NCBI RefSeq assembly: GCF_000003605.2
Contig: NW_003110204.1
Coordinates: 1 to 21,189, forward strand
Source of the DNA: Saccoglossus kowalevskii
Taxonomy: Eukaryota > Hemichordata > Enteropneusta > Harrimaniidae
Length of the DNA stretch: 21,189 nucleotides
Direction: 5' to 3'
Made by a program: the position numbers and the translations under genes
Notes under the pieces: model-generated
Told to the model about the DNA's origin: nothing
Database searches by the model: none
The model's input: only the letters and a program-made list of their open reading frames with translations
Shown here: positions 10,118-20,245 of the stretch, piece by piece
How the letters are laid out: the number at the start of each line of letters is the position of its first letter
Numbering within the stretch: the first letter of the stretch is position 1

Positions 10118-10569
10118 CTACAAGTATGATGAGTTGAATCAATGCATTGTAAAATGATTCCCCAAATGGAAGTTGTATTTACTAATATTAATAAGGTGCA
10201 TCTAGTTGATATGCGTAAAGATTATCTTGAATGTGCATGTGACAATGTACTCAAAGTCAGGTGGGAAAAAGCGTTTTTTCTAACATGATGTTCTGGAAAA
10301 ATTCAAAGAATTGTCCGAATGCGAAGACATTTGAAAAAGATTTAGGCTATAAAGCACCAGGGTAAAGTAAAGTACATAAGAATATGCGAACTGAATACAG
10401 AGAACAATTAGTGAATTCAGATAGATATGGAAAAGAATTATAGTTACAAGGCACTCCCTTTGAAATACCTTGAATTGTGTACTTGGTAGCATGTAATGTG
10501 CAGATTGTTGTTATTATGTGAAACATGTTGATTCCTTAAAGGAACTACTACATGAAAAGACCTATTTAC

Positions 10570-10821
10570 CTGTTGAGAAAGTACCTGTAGGCAAATCAGT
10601 TGAAGTAGAACTTTCAAATGTAGTTGTTGCTAGTTCAGATGTTTTAGTTAGATCAGTCCCAGAAACCAAGGTATAATCAGTTCCTTCAGTGGCCGTTTCT
10701 TCTGTTGTAATAATGTTCTGAGTAGATTCAGTTTGAGCTGTTGTTTCAAATGTTTCTTGGGTGGAAATTGGTGGTAATGTTGATGACACAACATCAGATG
10801 TTGTTGTTTCTGTTATAAATC
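10570..10821 (-). CDS. Exon copy x16 (Leu64)
   Basis: Open throughout. Changes are K32E and R64L, the latter from a CTA codon at 10631-10633 that differs from the usual CGT at two positions. It is the only Leu at this variable site. Confidence 0.75.
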
Positions 10822-11273
10822 CTACAAGTATGATGAGTTGAATCAATGCATTGTAAAATGATTCCCCTAATGGAAGTTGTATTTACTAATAATACTAAGG
10901 TGCATCTAGTTGAATTGCATAAAGATTATCTTAAATGTGCATGTGACAATGTACTCAAAGTCAGGTAGGAAAAAGCGTTATTTCTAACATGATGTTCTGG
11001 AAAAATGAAAAGAATTGTTCAATTGCGAAGACATTTGAAAAAGATTTAGGCTATAAAGCACCAGGGTAAAGTAAAGTACATAAGAATAAGGAAAATGAAT
11101 GCAGAGAACAATTAGTGAATTCAGATTGACATGGAAAAGAATTATAGTTATAAGGCACTCCCTTTGATATACCTTGAATTGAGAACTTGGTACCATGTAA
11201 TGTGCAGATTGTTGTTATTATGTGAACCGTGTTGATTCCTTAAAGGTAATACTACATGAAAAGACCTATTTAC

Positions 11274-11525
11274 CTGTTGAGAAAGTACCTGTAGGCATAT
11301 CAGTTGAAGTAGAACTTTCAAATGTAGTTGTTGCACGTTCAGATGTTTTAGTTAGATCAGTCCCAGAAACCAAGGTATAACCAGTTCCTTCAGTGGCCGT
11401 TTCTTCTGTTGTAATAATGTTCTGAGTAGATTTAGTTTGAGCTGTTGTTTCAAATGTTTCTTGGGTGGAAATTGGTGGCAATGTTGATGACACAACATCA
11501 GATGTTGTTGTTTCTGTTATAATTC
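11274..11525 (-). CDS. Exon copy x17
   Basis: Open throughout. Changes are F2I, D49G and a private L77M (TDMPTG). Its acceptor region is the TTCAGCTATC type with the extra in-phase acceptor. The upstream intron is the third 264-bp copy. Confidence 0.7.
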
Positions 11526-11789
11526 CTACAAGTATGATAGCTGAATAAATGCATTGTAAAATGATTCCCCAAATGGAAGTTGTATTTACTAATATTAATA
11601 AGATGCATCTAGTTGAAATGCGTAAAGATTATCTTGAATGTGCATGTGACAATGTACTCAAAGTCAGGTGGGAAAAAGCGTTTTTTCTAACATGAATTGA
11701 GAACTTGGTACCATGTAATGTCCAGTATGTTGTTATTATGTAAAACATGTTCAAACCAAAGAAACTACCACATGAGAAGACCTATTTAC
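11526..11789 (-). other. Short 264-bp intron, copy 3
   Basis: Same deletion joint (tga at 11693-11695) and the same linked variants as copies 1 and 2. It precedes a class G exon in transcription order (x18). Confidence 0.75.
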
Positions 11790-12041
11790 CTGTCGAGAAA
11801 GTACCTGTAGGCAAATCAGTTGAAGTAGAACCTTCAAATGTAGTTGTTGCATGTTCAGATGTTTTAGTTAGATCAGTCCCAGAAACCAAGGTATAACCAG
11901 TTCCTTCAGTGGCCGTTTCTTCTGTTGTAATAATGTTCTGAGTAGATTTAGTTTGAGCTGTTGTTTCAAATGTTTCTTGGGTAGAAATTGGTGGTAATGT
12001 TGATGACACAACATCAGATGTTCTTGTTTCTGTTATAAATC
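11790..12041 (-). CDS. Exon copy x18 (class G)
   Basis: Open throughout. T7R, D49G, R64H and S71G, apparently identical to x14 and x27. Its upstream intron shares the variants atagaagatg and cgtcaagattatcttaaatg with the introns above those two copies, showing the shared module extends beyond the exon. Confidence 0.75.
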
Positions 12042-12492
12042 CTACAAGTATGATGAGTTGAATCAATGCATTGTAAAATGATTCTCCAAATAGAAGATGT
12101 ATTTACTAATATTAATATGGTGCATCTAGTTGAAATGCGTCAAGATTATCTTAAATGTGCATGTGACAATGTACTCAAAGTCAGGTGGGAAAAAGCGTTT
12201 TTTCTAACATGATGTTCTGGAAAAATTCAAAGAATTGTCCAAATGCGAAGACATTTGATAATGATTTAGGCTATAAAGCACCAGGGTAAAGTAAAGTACA
12301 TAAGAATACGTGAAATGAATGCAGAAAACAATTAGTGAATTCAGATAGATATGGAAAAGAATTATAGTTACAAGGCACTCCCTTTGATATACCTTGAATT
12401 GAGAACTTGGTACCATGTAATGTCCAGTATGTTTTTATTATGTAAAACATGTTCAAACCTAAAGAAACTACCACATGAGAAGACCTATTTAC

Positions 12493-12744
12493 CTGTTGAG
12501 AAAGTACCTGTAGGCAAATCAGTTGAAGTAGAACTTTCAAATGTAGTTGTTGCATCTTCAGATGTTTTAGTTAGATCAGTCCCAGAAACCAAGGTATAAT
12601 CAGTTCCTTCAGTGGCCGTTTCTTCTGTTGTAATAATGTTATGAGTAGATTTAGTTTGAGCTGTTGTTTCAAATGTTTCTTGGGTAGAAATTGGTGGTAA
12701 TGTTGATGACACAACATCAGATGTTCTTGTTTCTGTTATAAATC
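12493..12744 (-). CDS. Exon copy x19 (Asp64)
   Basis: Open throughout. Changes are T7R, Q35H and R64D (GAT at 12554-12556). The downstream intron (12042-12492) carries the ccagtatg / catgttcaaacc variants but is full length, so it is the closest visible relative of the form from which the 264-bp introns arose. Confidence 0.75.
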
Positions 12745-13196
12745 CTACAAGTATGATGAGTTGAATCAATGCATTGTAAAATGATTCCCCAAATGGAAGT
12801 TGTATTTACTAATATTAATAAGGTGCATCTAGTTGAAATGCGTAAAGATTATCTTGAATGTGCATGTGACAATGTACTCAAAGTCAGGTGGGAAAAAGCG
12901 TTTTTTCTAACATGATGTTCTGGAAAAATGAAAAGGATTGTCCAATTGCGAAGACATTTGAAAACGATTTAGGCTATAAAGCACCAGGGTAAAGTAAAGT
13001 ACATAAGAATATGTGAACTGAATGCAGAAAACAATTAGTGAATTCAGATAGATATGGAAAAGAAATACAGTTACAAGGCACTCCCTTCGATATACCTTGA
13101 ATTGTGTACTTGGTACCATGTAATGTGCAGATTGTTGTTATTATGTGAAACGTGTTGATTCCTTAAAGAAACTACCACATGAAAAGACCAATTTAC

Positions 13197-13448
13197 CTGT
13201 TGAGAAAGTACCTGTAGGCAAATCAGTTGAAGTAGAACTTTCAAATGTAGTTGTTGCACGTTCAGATGTTTTAGTAAGATCAGTCCCAGAAACCAAGGTA
13301 TAATCAGTTCCTTCAGTGGCCGTTTCTTCTGTTGTAATAATGTTCTGAGTAGATTTAGTTTGAGCTGTTGTTTCAAATGTTGCTTGGGTGGAAATTGGTG
13401 GCAATGTTGATGACACAACATCAGATGTTGTTGTTTCTGTTATAATTC
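13197..13448 (-). CDS. Exon copy x20 (no intronic stop after donor)
   Basis: Open throughout. Changes are F2I and E23A. One base change turns the donor region GTAAATAGG into GTAAATTGG, which removes the in-frame TAG; unspliced, the frame runs 16 more codons (to 13141) before a stop. The donor itself keeps GTAAAT. x26 shares this variant. Confidence 0.75.
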
Positions 13449-13900
13449 CTACAAGTATGATGAGTTGAATCAATGCATTGTAAAATGATTACCCAAATGG
13501 AAGTTGTATTTACTAATATTAATAAGGTGCATCTAGTTGAAATGCGTAAAGATTATCTTGAATGTGCATGTGACAATGTACTCAAAGTCAGGTGGGAAAA
13601 AGCGTTTTTTCTAACATGATGTTCTGGAAAAATTCAAAGAATTGTCCAAATGCGAAGACATTTGAAAAAGATTTAGGCTATAAAGCACCAGGGTAAAGTA
13701 AAGTACATAAGAATATGCGAACTGAATGCAGAGAACAATTAGTGAATTCAGATAGATATGGAAAAGAATTATAGTTACATGGCACTCCTTTTGAAATACC
13801 TTGAATTGTGTACTTGGTAGCATGTAATGTGCAGATTGTTGTTATTATGTGAAACGTGTTGATTCCTTAAAGAAACTACCACATGAGAAGACCTATTTAC

Positions 13901-14152
13901 CTGTTGAGAAAGTACCTGTAGGCAAATCAGTTGAAGTAGAACTTTCAAATGTAGTTGTTGCACGTTCAGGTGTTTTAGTTAGATCAGTCCCAGAAACCAA
14001 GGTATAATCAGTTCCTTCAGTGGCCGTTTCTTCTGTTGTCATAATGTTCTGATTAGATTGAGTTTGAGCTGTTGTTTCAAATGTTTCTTGGGCAGAAATT
14101 GGTGGTAATGTTGATGACACAACATCAGATGTTGTTGTTTCTGTTATAAATC
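13901..14152 (-). CDS. Exon copy x21 (class D, Met38)
   Basis: Open throughout. Changes are T21A, K32Q, T34N, I38M and S62P. The acceptor is CTTTAG rather than CTTGTAG because of a small deletion (cctaaagta on the plus strand near 14152), which puts more pyrimidines next to the AG. x29 has a related CTTTTAG acceptor. Confidence 0.75.
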
Positions 14153-14603
14153 CTAAAGTATGATGAGTTGAATCAATGCATTGTAAAATGATTCCCCAAA
14201 TGGAAGTTGTATTTACTAATAATACTAAGGTGCATTTAGTTGAATTGCATAAAGATTATCTTGAATGTGCATGTGACAATGTACTCAAAGTCAGGTGGGA
14301 AAAAGCGTTTTTTCTAACATGATGTTCTGGTAAAATGAAAAGAATTGTCCAAATGCGAAGACATTTGAAAAAGATTTAGGCTATAAAGCACCAGGGTAAA
14401 ATAAAGTACATAACATTATGTGAACTGAATGCAGAAAACAATAAGTGAATTCAGACGGATATGGAAAAGAATTATAGTTACAAGGCACTCCCTTTGATAT
14501 ACCTTGAATTTAGAACTTGGTACCATGTAATGTGCAGATTGTTGTTATTATGTGAAACGTGTTGATTCCTTAAAGAAACTACCACATGAAAAGACCTATT
14601 TAC

Positions 14604-14855
14604 CTGTTGAGAAAGTACCTGTAGGCAAATCAGTTGAAGTAGAACTTTCAAATGTACTTGTTGCACGTTCAGATGTTTTAGTTAGATCAGTACCAGAAAC
14701 CAAGGTATAATCAGTTTCTTCAGTGGCCGTTTCTTCTGTTGTAATAATGTTCTGAGTAGATTCAATTTGAGCTGTTGTTTCAAATGTTTCTCGGGTGGAA
14801 ATAGGTGGTAATGTTGATGACACAACATCAGAAGTTGTTGTTTCTGTTATAAATC
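14604..14855 (-). CDS. Exon copy x22 (class B/F mosaic)
   Basis: Open throughout. Changes are Q22R, T31I, K32E, G47E and T67S. Ser67, otherwise found in x11, x13, x15 and x30, sits in the 3' part, while the rest is class B. It also has ACAG rather than the ACGG seen at the end of the other class B exons. The simplest reading is a recombinant exon. Confidence 0.75.
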
Positions 14856-15283
14856 CTACAAGTATGATGAGTAGAATCAATGCATTGTAAAATGATTCCC
14901 CAAATGGAAGTTGTATTTACTAATAATACTAAGGTGCATCTTCAATGTGCATGTGACAATGTACTCAAAGTCAGGTGGGAAAAAGCGTTTTTTCTAACAT
15001 GATGTTCTGGAAAAATTCAAAGAATTGTCCAAATGCGAAGACATTTGAAAAAGGTTTAGGCTATAAAGCACCAGAGTAAAGTAAAGTACATAAGAATATG
15101 CAAACTGAATGCAGAGAACAATTAGTGAATTCAGATAGATATGGAAAAGAATTATAGTTACAAGGCACTCCCTTTGAAATACCTTGAATTGTGTACTTGG
15201 TACAATGTAATGTGCAGATTGTTGTTATTATGTGAAACGTGTTGATTCCTTAAAGAAACTACCACATGAAAAGACCTATTTAC

Positions 15284-15535
15284 CTGTTGAGAAAGTACCT
15301 GTAGGCAAATCAGTTGAAGTAGAACTTTCAAATGTAGTTGTTGCACGTTCAGATGTTTTAGTAAGATCAGTCCCAGAAACCAAGGTATAATCAGTTCCTT
15401 CAGTGGCCGTTTCTTCTGTTGTAATAATGTTCTGAGTAGATTTAGTTTGAGCTGTTGTTTCAAATGTTTCTTGGGTAGAAATTGGTGGTAATGTTGATGA
15501 CACAAGATCAGATGTTCTTGTTTCTGTTATAAATC
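15284..15535 (-). CDS. Exon copy x23 (class C, Leu11)
   Basis: Open throughout. Changes are T7R and V11L (SDLVSS). Leu11 is shared only with the damaged copy x28, and the introns above both share two further rare variants (ctatagagcacc and catacgatt), marking a duplicated segment. Confidence 0.75.
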
Positions 15536-15987
15536 CTACAAGTATGATGAGTTGAATCAATGCATTGTAAAATGATTCCCCAAATGGAAGTTGTATTTAC
15601 TAATATTAATAAGGTGCATCTAGTTGAAATGCGTAAAGATTATCTTGAATGTGCATGTGACAATGTACTCAAAGTCAGGTGGGAAAAAGCGTTTTTTCTA
15701 ACATGATGTTCTGGAAAAATTCAAAGAATTGTCCAAATGCGAAGACATTTGAAAAAGATTTAGGCTATAGAGCACCAGGGTAAAGTAAAGTACATACGAT
15801 TATGTGAACTGAATGCAGAGAACAATTAGTGAATTCAGATAGATATGGAAAAGAATTATAGTTACAAGGCACTCCTTTTGAAATACCTTGAATTGTGTAC
15901 TTGGTAGCATGTAATGTGCAGATTGTTGTTATTATGTGAAACGTGTTGATTCCTTAAAGAAACTACCACATGAGAAGACCTATTTAC

Positions 15988-16239
15988 CTGTTGAGAAAGT
16001 ACCTGTAGGCAAATCAGTTGAAGTAGAACTTTCAAATGTAGTTGTTGCACGTTCAGGTGTTTTAGTTAGATCAGTCCCAGAAACCAAGGTATAATCAGTT
16101 CCTTCAGTGGCCGTTTCTTCTGTTGTCATAATGTTCTGATTAGATTGAGTTTGAGCTGTTGTTTCAAATGTTTCTTGGGTAGAAATTGGTGGTAATGTTG
16201 ATGACACAACATCAGATGTTGTTGTTTCTGTTATAAATC
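15988..16239 (-). CDS. Exon copy x24 (class D, Met38)
   Basis: Open throughout. Changes are K32Q, T34N, I38M and S62P. The acceptor is altered to ATAATTGTAG (cctacaattatg on the plus strand), replacing a C by A seven bases upstream of the exon, a slight weakening of the pyrimidine tract. Confidence 0.75.
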
Positions 16240-16691
16240 CTACAATTATGATGAGTTGAATCAATGCATTGTAAAATGATTCCCCAAATGGAAGTTGTAT
16301 TTACTAATAATACTAAGGTGCATTTAGTTGAATTGCATAAAGATTATCTTGAATGTGCATGTGACAATGTACTCAAAGTCAGGTGGGAAAAAGCGTTTTT
16401 TCTAACATGATGTTCTGGTAAAATGAACAGAATTGTCCAATTGCGAAGACATTTGAAAAAGATTTAGGCTATAAAGCACCAGGGTAAAATAAAGTACATA
16501 ACATTATGTGAACTGAATGCAGAAAACAATTAGTGAATTCAGACAGATATGGAAAAGAATTATAGTTACAAGGCACTCCCTTTGATATACCTTGAATTTA
16601 GAACTTGGTACCATGTAATGTGCAGATTGTTGTTGTTATGTGAAACGTGTTGATACCTTAAAGGAACTACTACATGAAAAGACCTATTTAC

Positions 16692-16943
16692 CCGTTGAGA
16701 AAGTACCTGTAGGCAAATCAGTTGAAGTAGAACTTTCAAATGTAGTTGTTGCACGTTCAGATGTTTTAGTTAGATCAGTACCAGAAACCAAGGTATAATC
16801 AGTTTCTTCAGTGGCCGTTTCTTCTGTTGTAATAATGTTCTGAGTAGATTCAGTTTGAGCTGTTGTTTCAAATGTTTCTCGGGTGGAAATTGGTGGTAAT
16901 GTTGATGACACAACATCATAAGTTGTTGTTTCTGTTATAAATC
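16692..16943 (-). CDS. Exon copy x25 (class B, Tyr9)
   Basis: Open throughout. Changes are a private S9Y (TTYDVV), Q22R, K32E and G47E. It ends in ACGG before GTAAAT. The upstream intron is the fifth 428-bp copy. Confidence 0.75.
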
Positions 16944-17371
16944 CTACAAGTATGATGAGTTGAATCAATGCATTGTAAAATGATTCCCCAAATGGAAGTT
17001 GTATTTACTAATAATACTAAGGTGCATCTTCAATGTGCATGTGACAATGTACTCAAAGTCAGGTGGGAAAAAGCGTTTTTTCTAACATGATGTTCTGGAA
17101 AAATGAAAAGGATTGTCCAATTGCGAAGACATTTGAAAAAGATTTAGGCTATAAAGCACCAGGGTAAAGTAAAGTACATAAGAATATGTGAACTGAATGC
17201 AGAAAACAATTAGTGAATTCAGATAGATATGGAAAAGAATTATAGTTACAAGGCACTCCCTTCGATATACCTTGAATTGTGTACTTGGTACCATGTAATG
17301 TGCAGATTGTTGTTATTATGTGAAACGTGTTGATTCCTTAAAGAAACTACCACATGAAAAGACCAATTTAC

Positions 17372-17623
17372 CTGTTGAGAAAGTACCTGTAGGCAAATCA
17401 GTTGAAGTAGAACTTTCAAATGTAGTTGTTGCACGTTCAGATGTTTTAGTTAGATCAGTCCCAGAAACCAAGGTATAACCAGTTCCTTCAGTGGCCGTTT
17501 CTTCTGTTGTAATAATGTTCTGAGTAGATTTAGTTTGAGCTGTTGTTTCAAATGTTTCTTGGGTAGAAATTGGTGGTAATGTTGATGACACAACATCAGA
17601 TGTTCTTGTTTCTGTTATAATTC
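17372..17623 (-). CDS. Exon copy x26 (no intronic stop after donor)
   Basis: Open throughout. Changes are F2I, T7R and D49G. Like x20 it has GTAAATTGG at the donor, so the usual in-frame TAG is missing. Its acceptor region is the TTCAGCTATC type. It combines markers of three other families (x20 at the 3' end, x14/x18 in the middle, x11/x17 at the 5' end) and is most likely recombinant. Confidence 0.7.
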
Positions 17624-17887
17624 CTACAAGTATGATAGCTGAATAAATGCATTGTAAAATGATTCCCCAAATGGAAGTTGTATTTACTAATATTAATAAG
17701 ATTCATCTAGTTGAAATGCGTAAAGATTATCTTGAATGTGCATGTGACAATGTACTCAAAGTCAGGTGGGAAAAAGCGTTTTTTCTAACATGAATTGAGA
17801 ACTTGGTACCATGTAATGTCCAGTATGTTGTTATTATGTAAAACATGTTCAAACCAAAGAAACTACCACATGAGAAGACCTATTTAC
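17624..17887 (-). other. Short 264-bp intron, copy 4
   Basis: Same deletion joint (tga at 17791-17793) and linked variants as the other three. A private change gives aagattcatc where the others have aagatgcatc. It is followed on the right by the class G exon x27. Confidence 0.75.
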
Positions 17888-18139
17888 CTGTCGAGAAAGT
17901 ACCTGTAGGCAAATCAGTTGAAGTAGAACCTTCAAATGTAGTTGTTGCATGTTCAGATGTTTTAGTTAGATCAGTCCCAGAAACCAAGGTATAACCAGTT
18001 CCTTCAGTGGCCGTTTCTTCTGTTGTAATAATGTTCTGAGTAGATTTAGTTTGAGCTGTTGTTTCAAATGTTTCTTGGGTAGAAATTGGTGGTAATGTTG
18101 ATGACACAACATCAGATGTTCTTGTTTCTGTTATAAATC
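17888..18139 (-). CDS. Exon copy x27 (class G)
   Basis: Open throughout. T7R, D49G, R64H and S71G, matching x14 and x18 apparently base for base. The module with a 264-bp intron on its left and the atagaagatg intron on its right is therefore present three times. Confidence 0.75.
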
Positions 18140-18591
18140 CTACAAGTATGATGAGTTGAATCAATGTATTGTAAAATGATTCCCCAAATAGAAGATGTAT
18201 TTACTAATATTAATAAGGTGCATCTAGTTGAAATGCGTCAAGATTATCTTAAATGTGCATGTGACAATGTACTCAAAGTCAGGTGGGAAAAAGCGTTTTT
18301 TCTAACATGATGTTCTGGAAAAATTCAAAGAATTGTCCAAATGCGAAGACATTTGATAATGATTTAGGCTATAAAGCACCAGGGTAAAGTAAAGTACATA
18401 AGAATATGTGAACTGAATGCAGAGAACAATTAGTGAATTCAGATAGATATGGAAATAAATTATAGTTACAAGGCACTCCCTTTGATATACCTTGAATTGT
18501 GAACTTGGTACCATGTAATGTGCAGATTGTTGTTACTATATGAAACATGTTGATTCCTTAAAGGAACTACGACATGAAAAGACCTATTTAC

Positions 18592-18838
18592 CTGTTGAGA
18601 ATGTACCTGTAGGCAAATCATTTGAAGTAGAACTTTCAAATGTAGTTGTTGCACGTTCAGATGTTTTAGTTAGATCAGTCCCAGAAACCAATGTATAATC
18701 AGTCCTTCAGTGACCGTTTCTCTGTGTAATAATGTCTGAGTAGATTTAGTTTGAGCTGTTGTTTCAAATGTTTCTGGGTAGAAATTGGTGGTAATGTTGA
18801 TGACACAAGATCAGATGTTCTTGTTTCTGTTATAAATC
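18592..18838 (-). pseudogene. Exon copy x28, frameshifted
   Basis: This copy is 247 bp long instead of 252. Five single T residues (plus strand) are missing, each from a TT pair, between about 18700 and 18780; a sixth is missing in the neighbouring intron near 18868 (gcatgta for gcattgta). The frame is lost after residue 21 and meets a TGA at 18699-18701, so including this exon would truncate the protein. Splice signals look intact. Before the break it reads as class C with Leu11, like x23. There are also extra substitutions (ttgaagtag preceded by catt, gtgaccg). It could be a truly decayed exon, or an unpolished sequencing artefact in an otherwise normal copy. Confidence 0.75.
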
Positions 18839-19289
18839 CTACAAGTATGATGAGTTGAATCAATGCATGTAAAATGATTCCCCAAATGGAAGTTGTATTT
18901 ACTAATATTAATAAGGTGCATCTAGTTGAAATGCGTAAAGATTATCTTGAATGTGCATGTGACAATGTACTCAAAGTCAGGTGGGAAAAAGCGTTTTTTC
19001 TAACATGATGTTCTGGAATAATTCAAAGAATTGTCCAAATGCGAAGACATTTGAAAAAGATTTAGGCTATAGAGCACCAGGGTAAAGTAAAGTACATACG
19101 ATTATGTGAACTGAATGCAGAGAACAATTAGTGAATTCAGATAGATATGGAAAAGAATTATAGTTACAAGGCACTCCTTTTGAAATACCTTGAATTGTGT
19201 ACTTGGTAGCATGTAATGTGCAGATTGTTGTTATTATGTGAAACGTGTTGATTCCTTAAAGAAACTACCACATGAGAAGACCTATTTAC

Positions 19290-19541
19290 CTGTTGAGAAA
19301 GTACCTGTAGGCAAATCAGTTGAAGTAGAACTTTCAAATGTAGTTGTTGCACGTTCAGGTGTTTTAGTTAGATCAGTCCCAGAAACCAAGGTATAATCAG
19401 TTCCTTCAGTGGCCGTTTCTTCTGTTGTCATAATGTTCTGATTAGATTGAGTTTGAGCTGTTGTTTCAAATGTTTCTTGGGTAGAAATTGGTGGTAATGT
19501 TGATGACACAACATCAGATGTTGTTGTTTCTGTTATAAATC
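19290..19541 (-). CDS. Exon copy x29 (class D, Met38)
   Basis: Open throughout. Changes are K32Q, T34N, I38M and S62P. The acceptor is CTTTTAG, close to the CTTTAG of x21, and the upstream intron shares caataagtg and tccaaatgcg with the intron above x21. The intron on its left matches that left of x24. Confidence 0.75.
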
Positions 19542-19993
19542 CTAAAAGTATGATGAGTTGAATCAATGCATTGTAAAATGATTCCCCAAATGGAAGTTGT
19601 ATTTACTAATAATACTAAGGTGCATTTAGTTGAATTGCATAAAGATTATCTTGAATGTGCATGTGACAATGTACTCAAAGTCAGGTGGGAAAAAGCGTTT
19701 TTTCTAACATGATGTTCTGGTAAAATGAAAAGAATTGTCCAAATGCGAAGACATTTGAAAAAGATTTAGGCTATAAAGCACCAGGGTAAAATAAAGTACA
19801 TAACATTATGTGAACTGAATGCAGAAAACAATAAGTGAATTCAGACAGATATGGAAACGAATTATAGTTACAAGGCACTCCCTTTGATATACCTTGAATT
19901 TAGAACTTGGTACCATGTAATGTGCAGATTGTTGTTATTATGTGAAACGTGTTGATTCCTTAAAGAAACTACCACATGAAAAGACCTATTTAC

Positions 19994-20245
19994 CTGTTGA
20001 GAAAGTACCTGTAGGCAAATCAGTTGAAGTAGAACTTTCAAATGTACTTGTTGCACGTTCAGATGTTTTAGTAAGATCCGTCCCAGAAACCATGGTATAA
20101 TCAGTTCCTTCAGTGGCCGTTTCTTCTGTTGTAATAATGTTCTGAGTAGATTTAGTTTGAGCTGTTGTTTCAAATGTTTCTTGGGTAGAAATTAGTGGTA
20201 ATGTTGATGACACAACATCAGATGTTGTTGTTTCTGTTATAAATC
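19994..20245 (-). CDS. Exon copy x30
   Basis: Open throughout. Changes are a private P18L (TLPLIS), L52M and T67S. The 3' part, with Met52 and Ser67, matches class F; the 5' part is the reference type with the ordinary acceptor flank. The intron on its left matches that left of x22, so a crossover inside the exon is likely. Confidence 0.75.

Larger units (their letters stand above)
13901..15535 (-). repeat. Higher-order repeat block D-B-C (x21-x23)
   Basis: Third occurrence of the three-unit block. It is followed directly by another D-B pair (x24-x25); the two class D acceptors are 2,087 bp apart, the sum of 703, 680 and 704, so this is a tandem higher-order repeat with a period of about 2.09 kb. 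Confidence 0.7.
15988..17371 (-). repeat. Partial higher-order repeat block D-B (x24-x25)
   Basis: Starts as a fourth D-B-C block, with the class D exon, 452-bp intron, class B exon and 428-bp intron in the usual order. The next exon (x26) is not a plain class C copy but combines Arg7 with Ile2 and Gly49, so the block breaks there. Confidence 0.65.

Noticed and set aside
12351-12599. Plus-strand 82-codon frame seen at x19 and x31
   Set aside because: It exists only where the ccagtatg intron variant removes a stop, and it spans the exon on the opposite strand. It is best explained as a chance frame.
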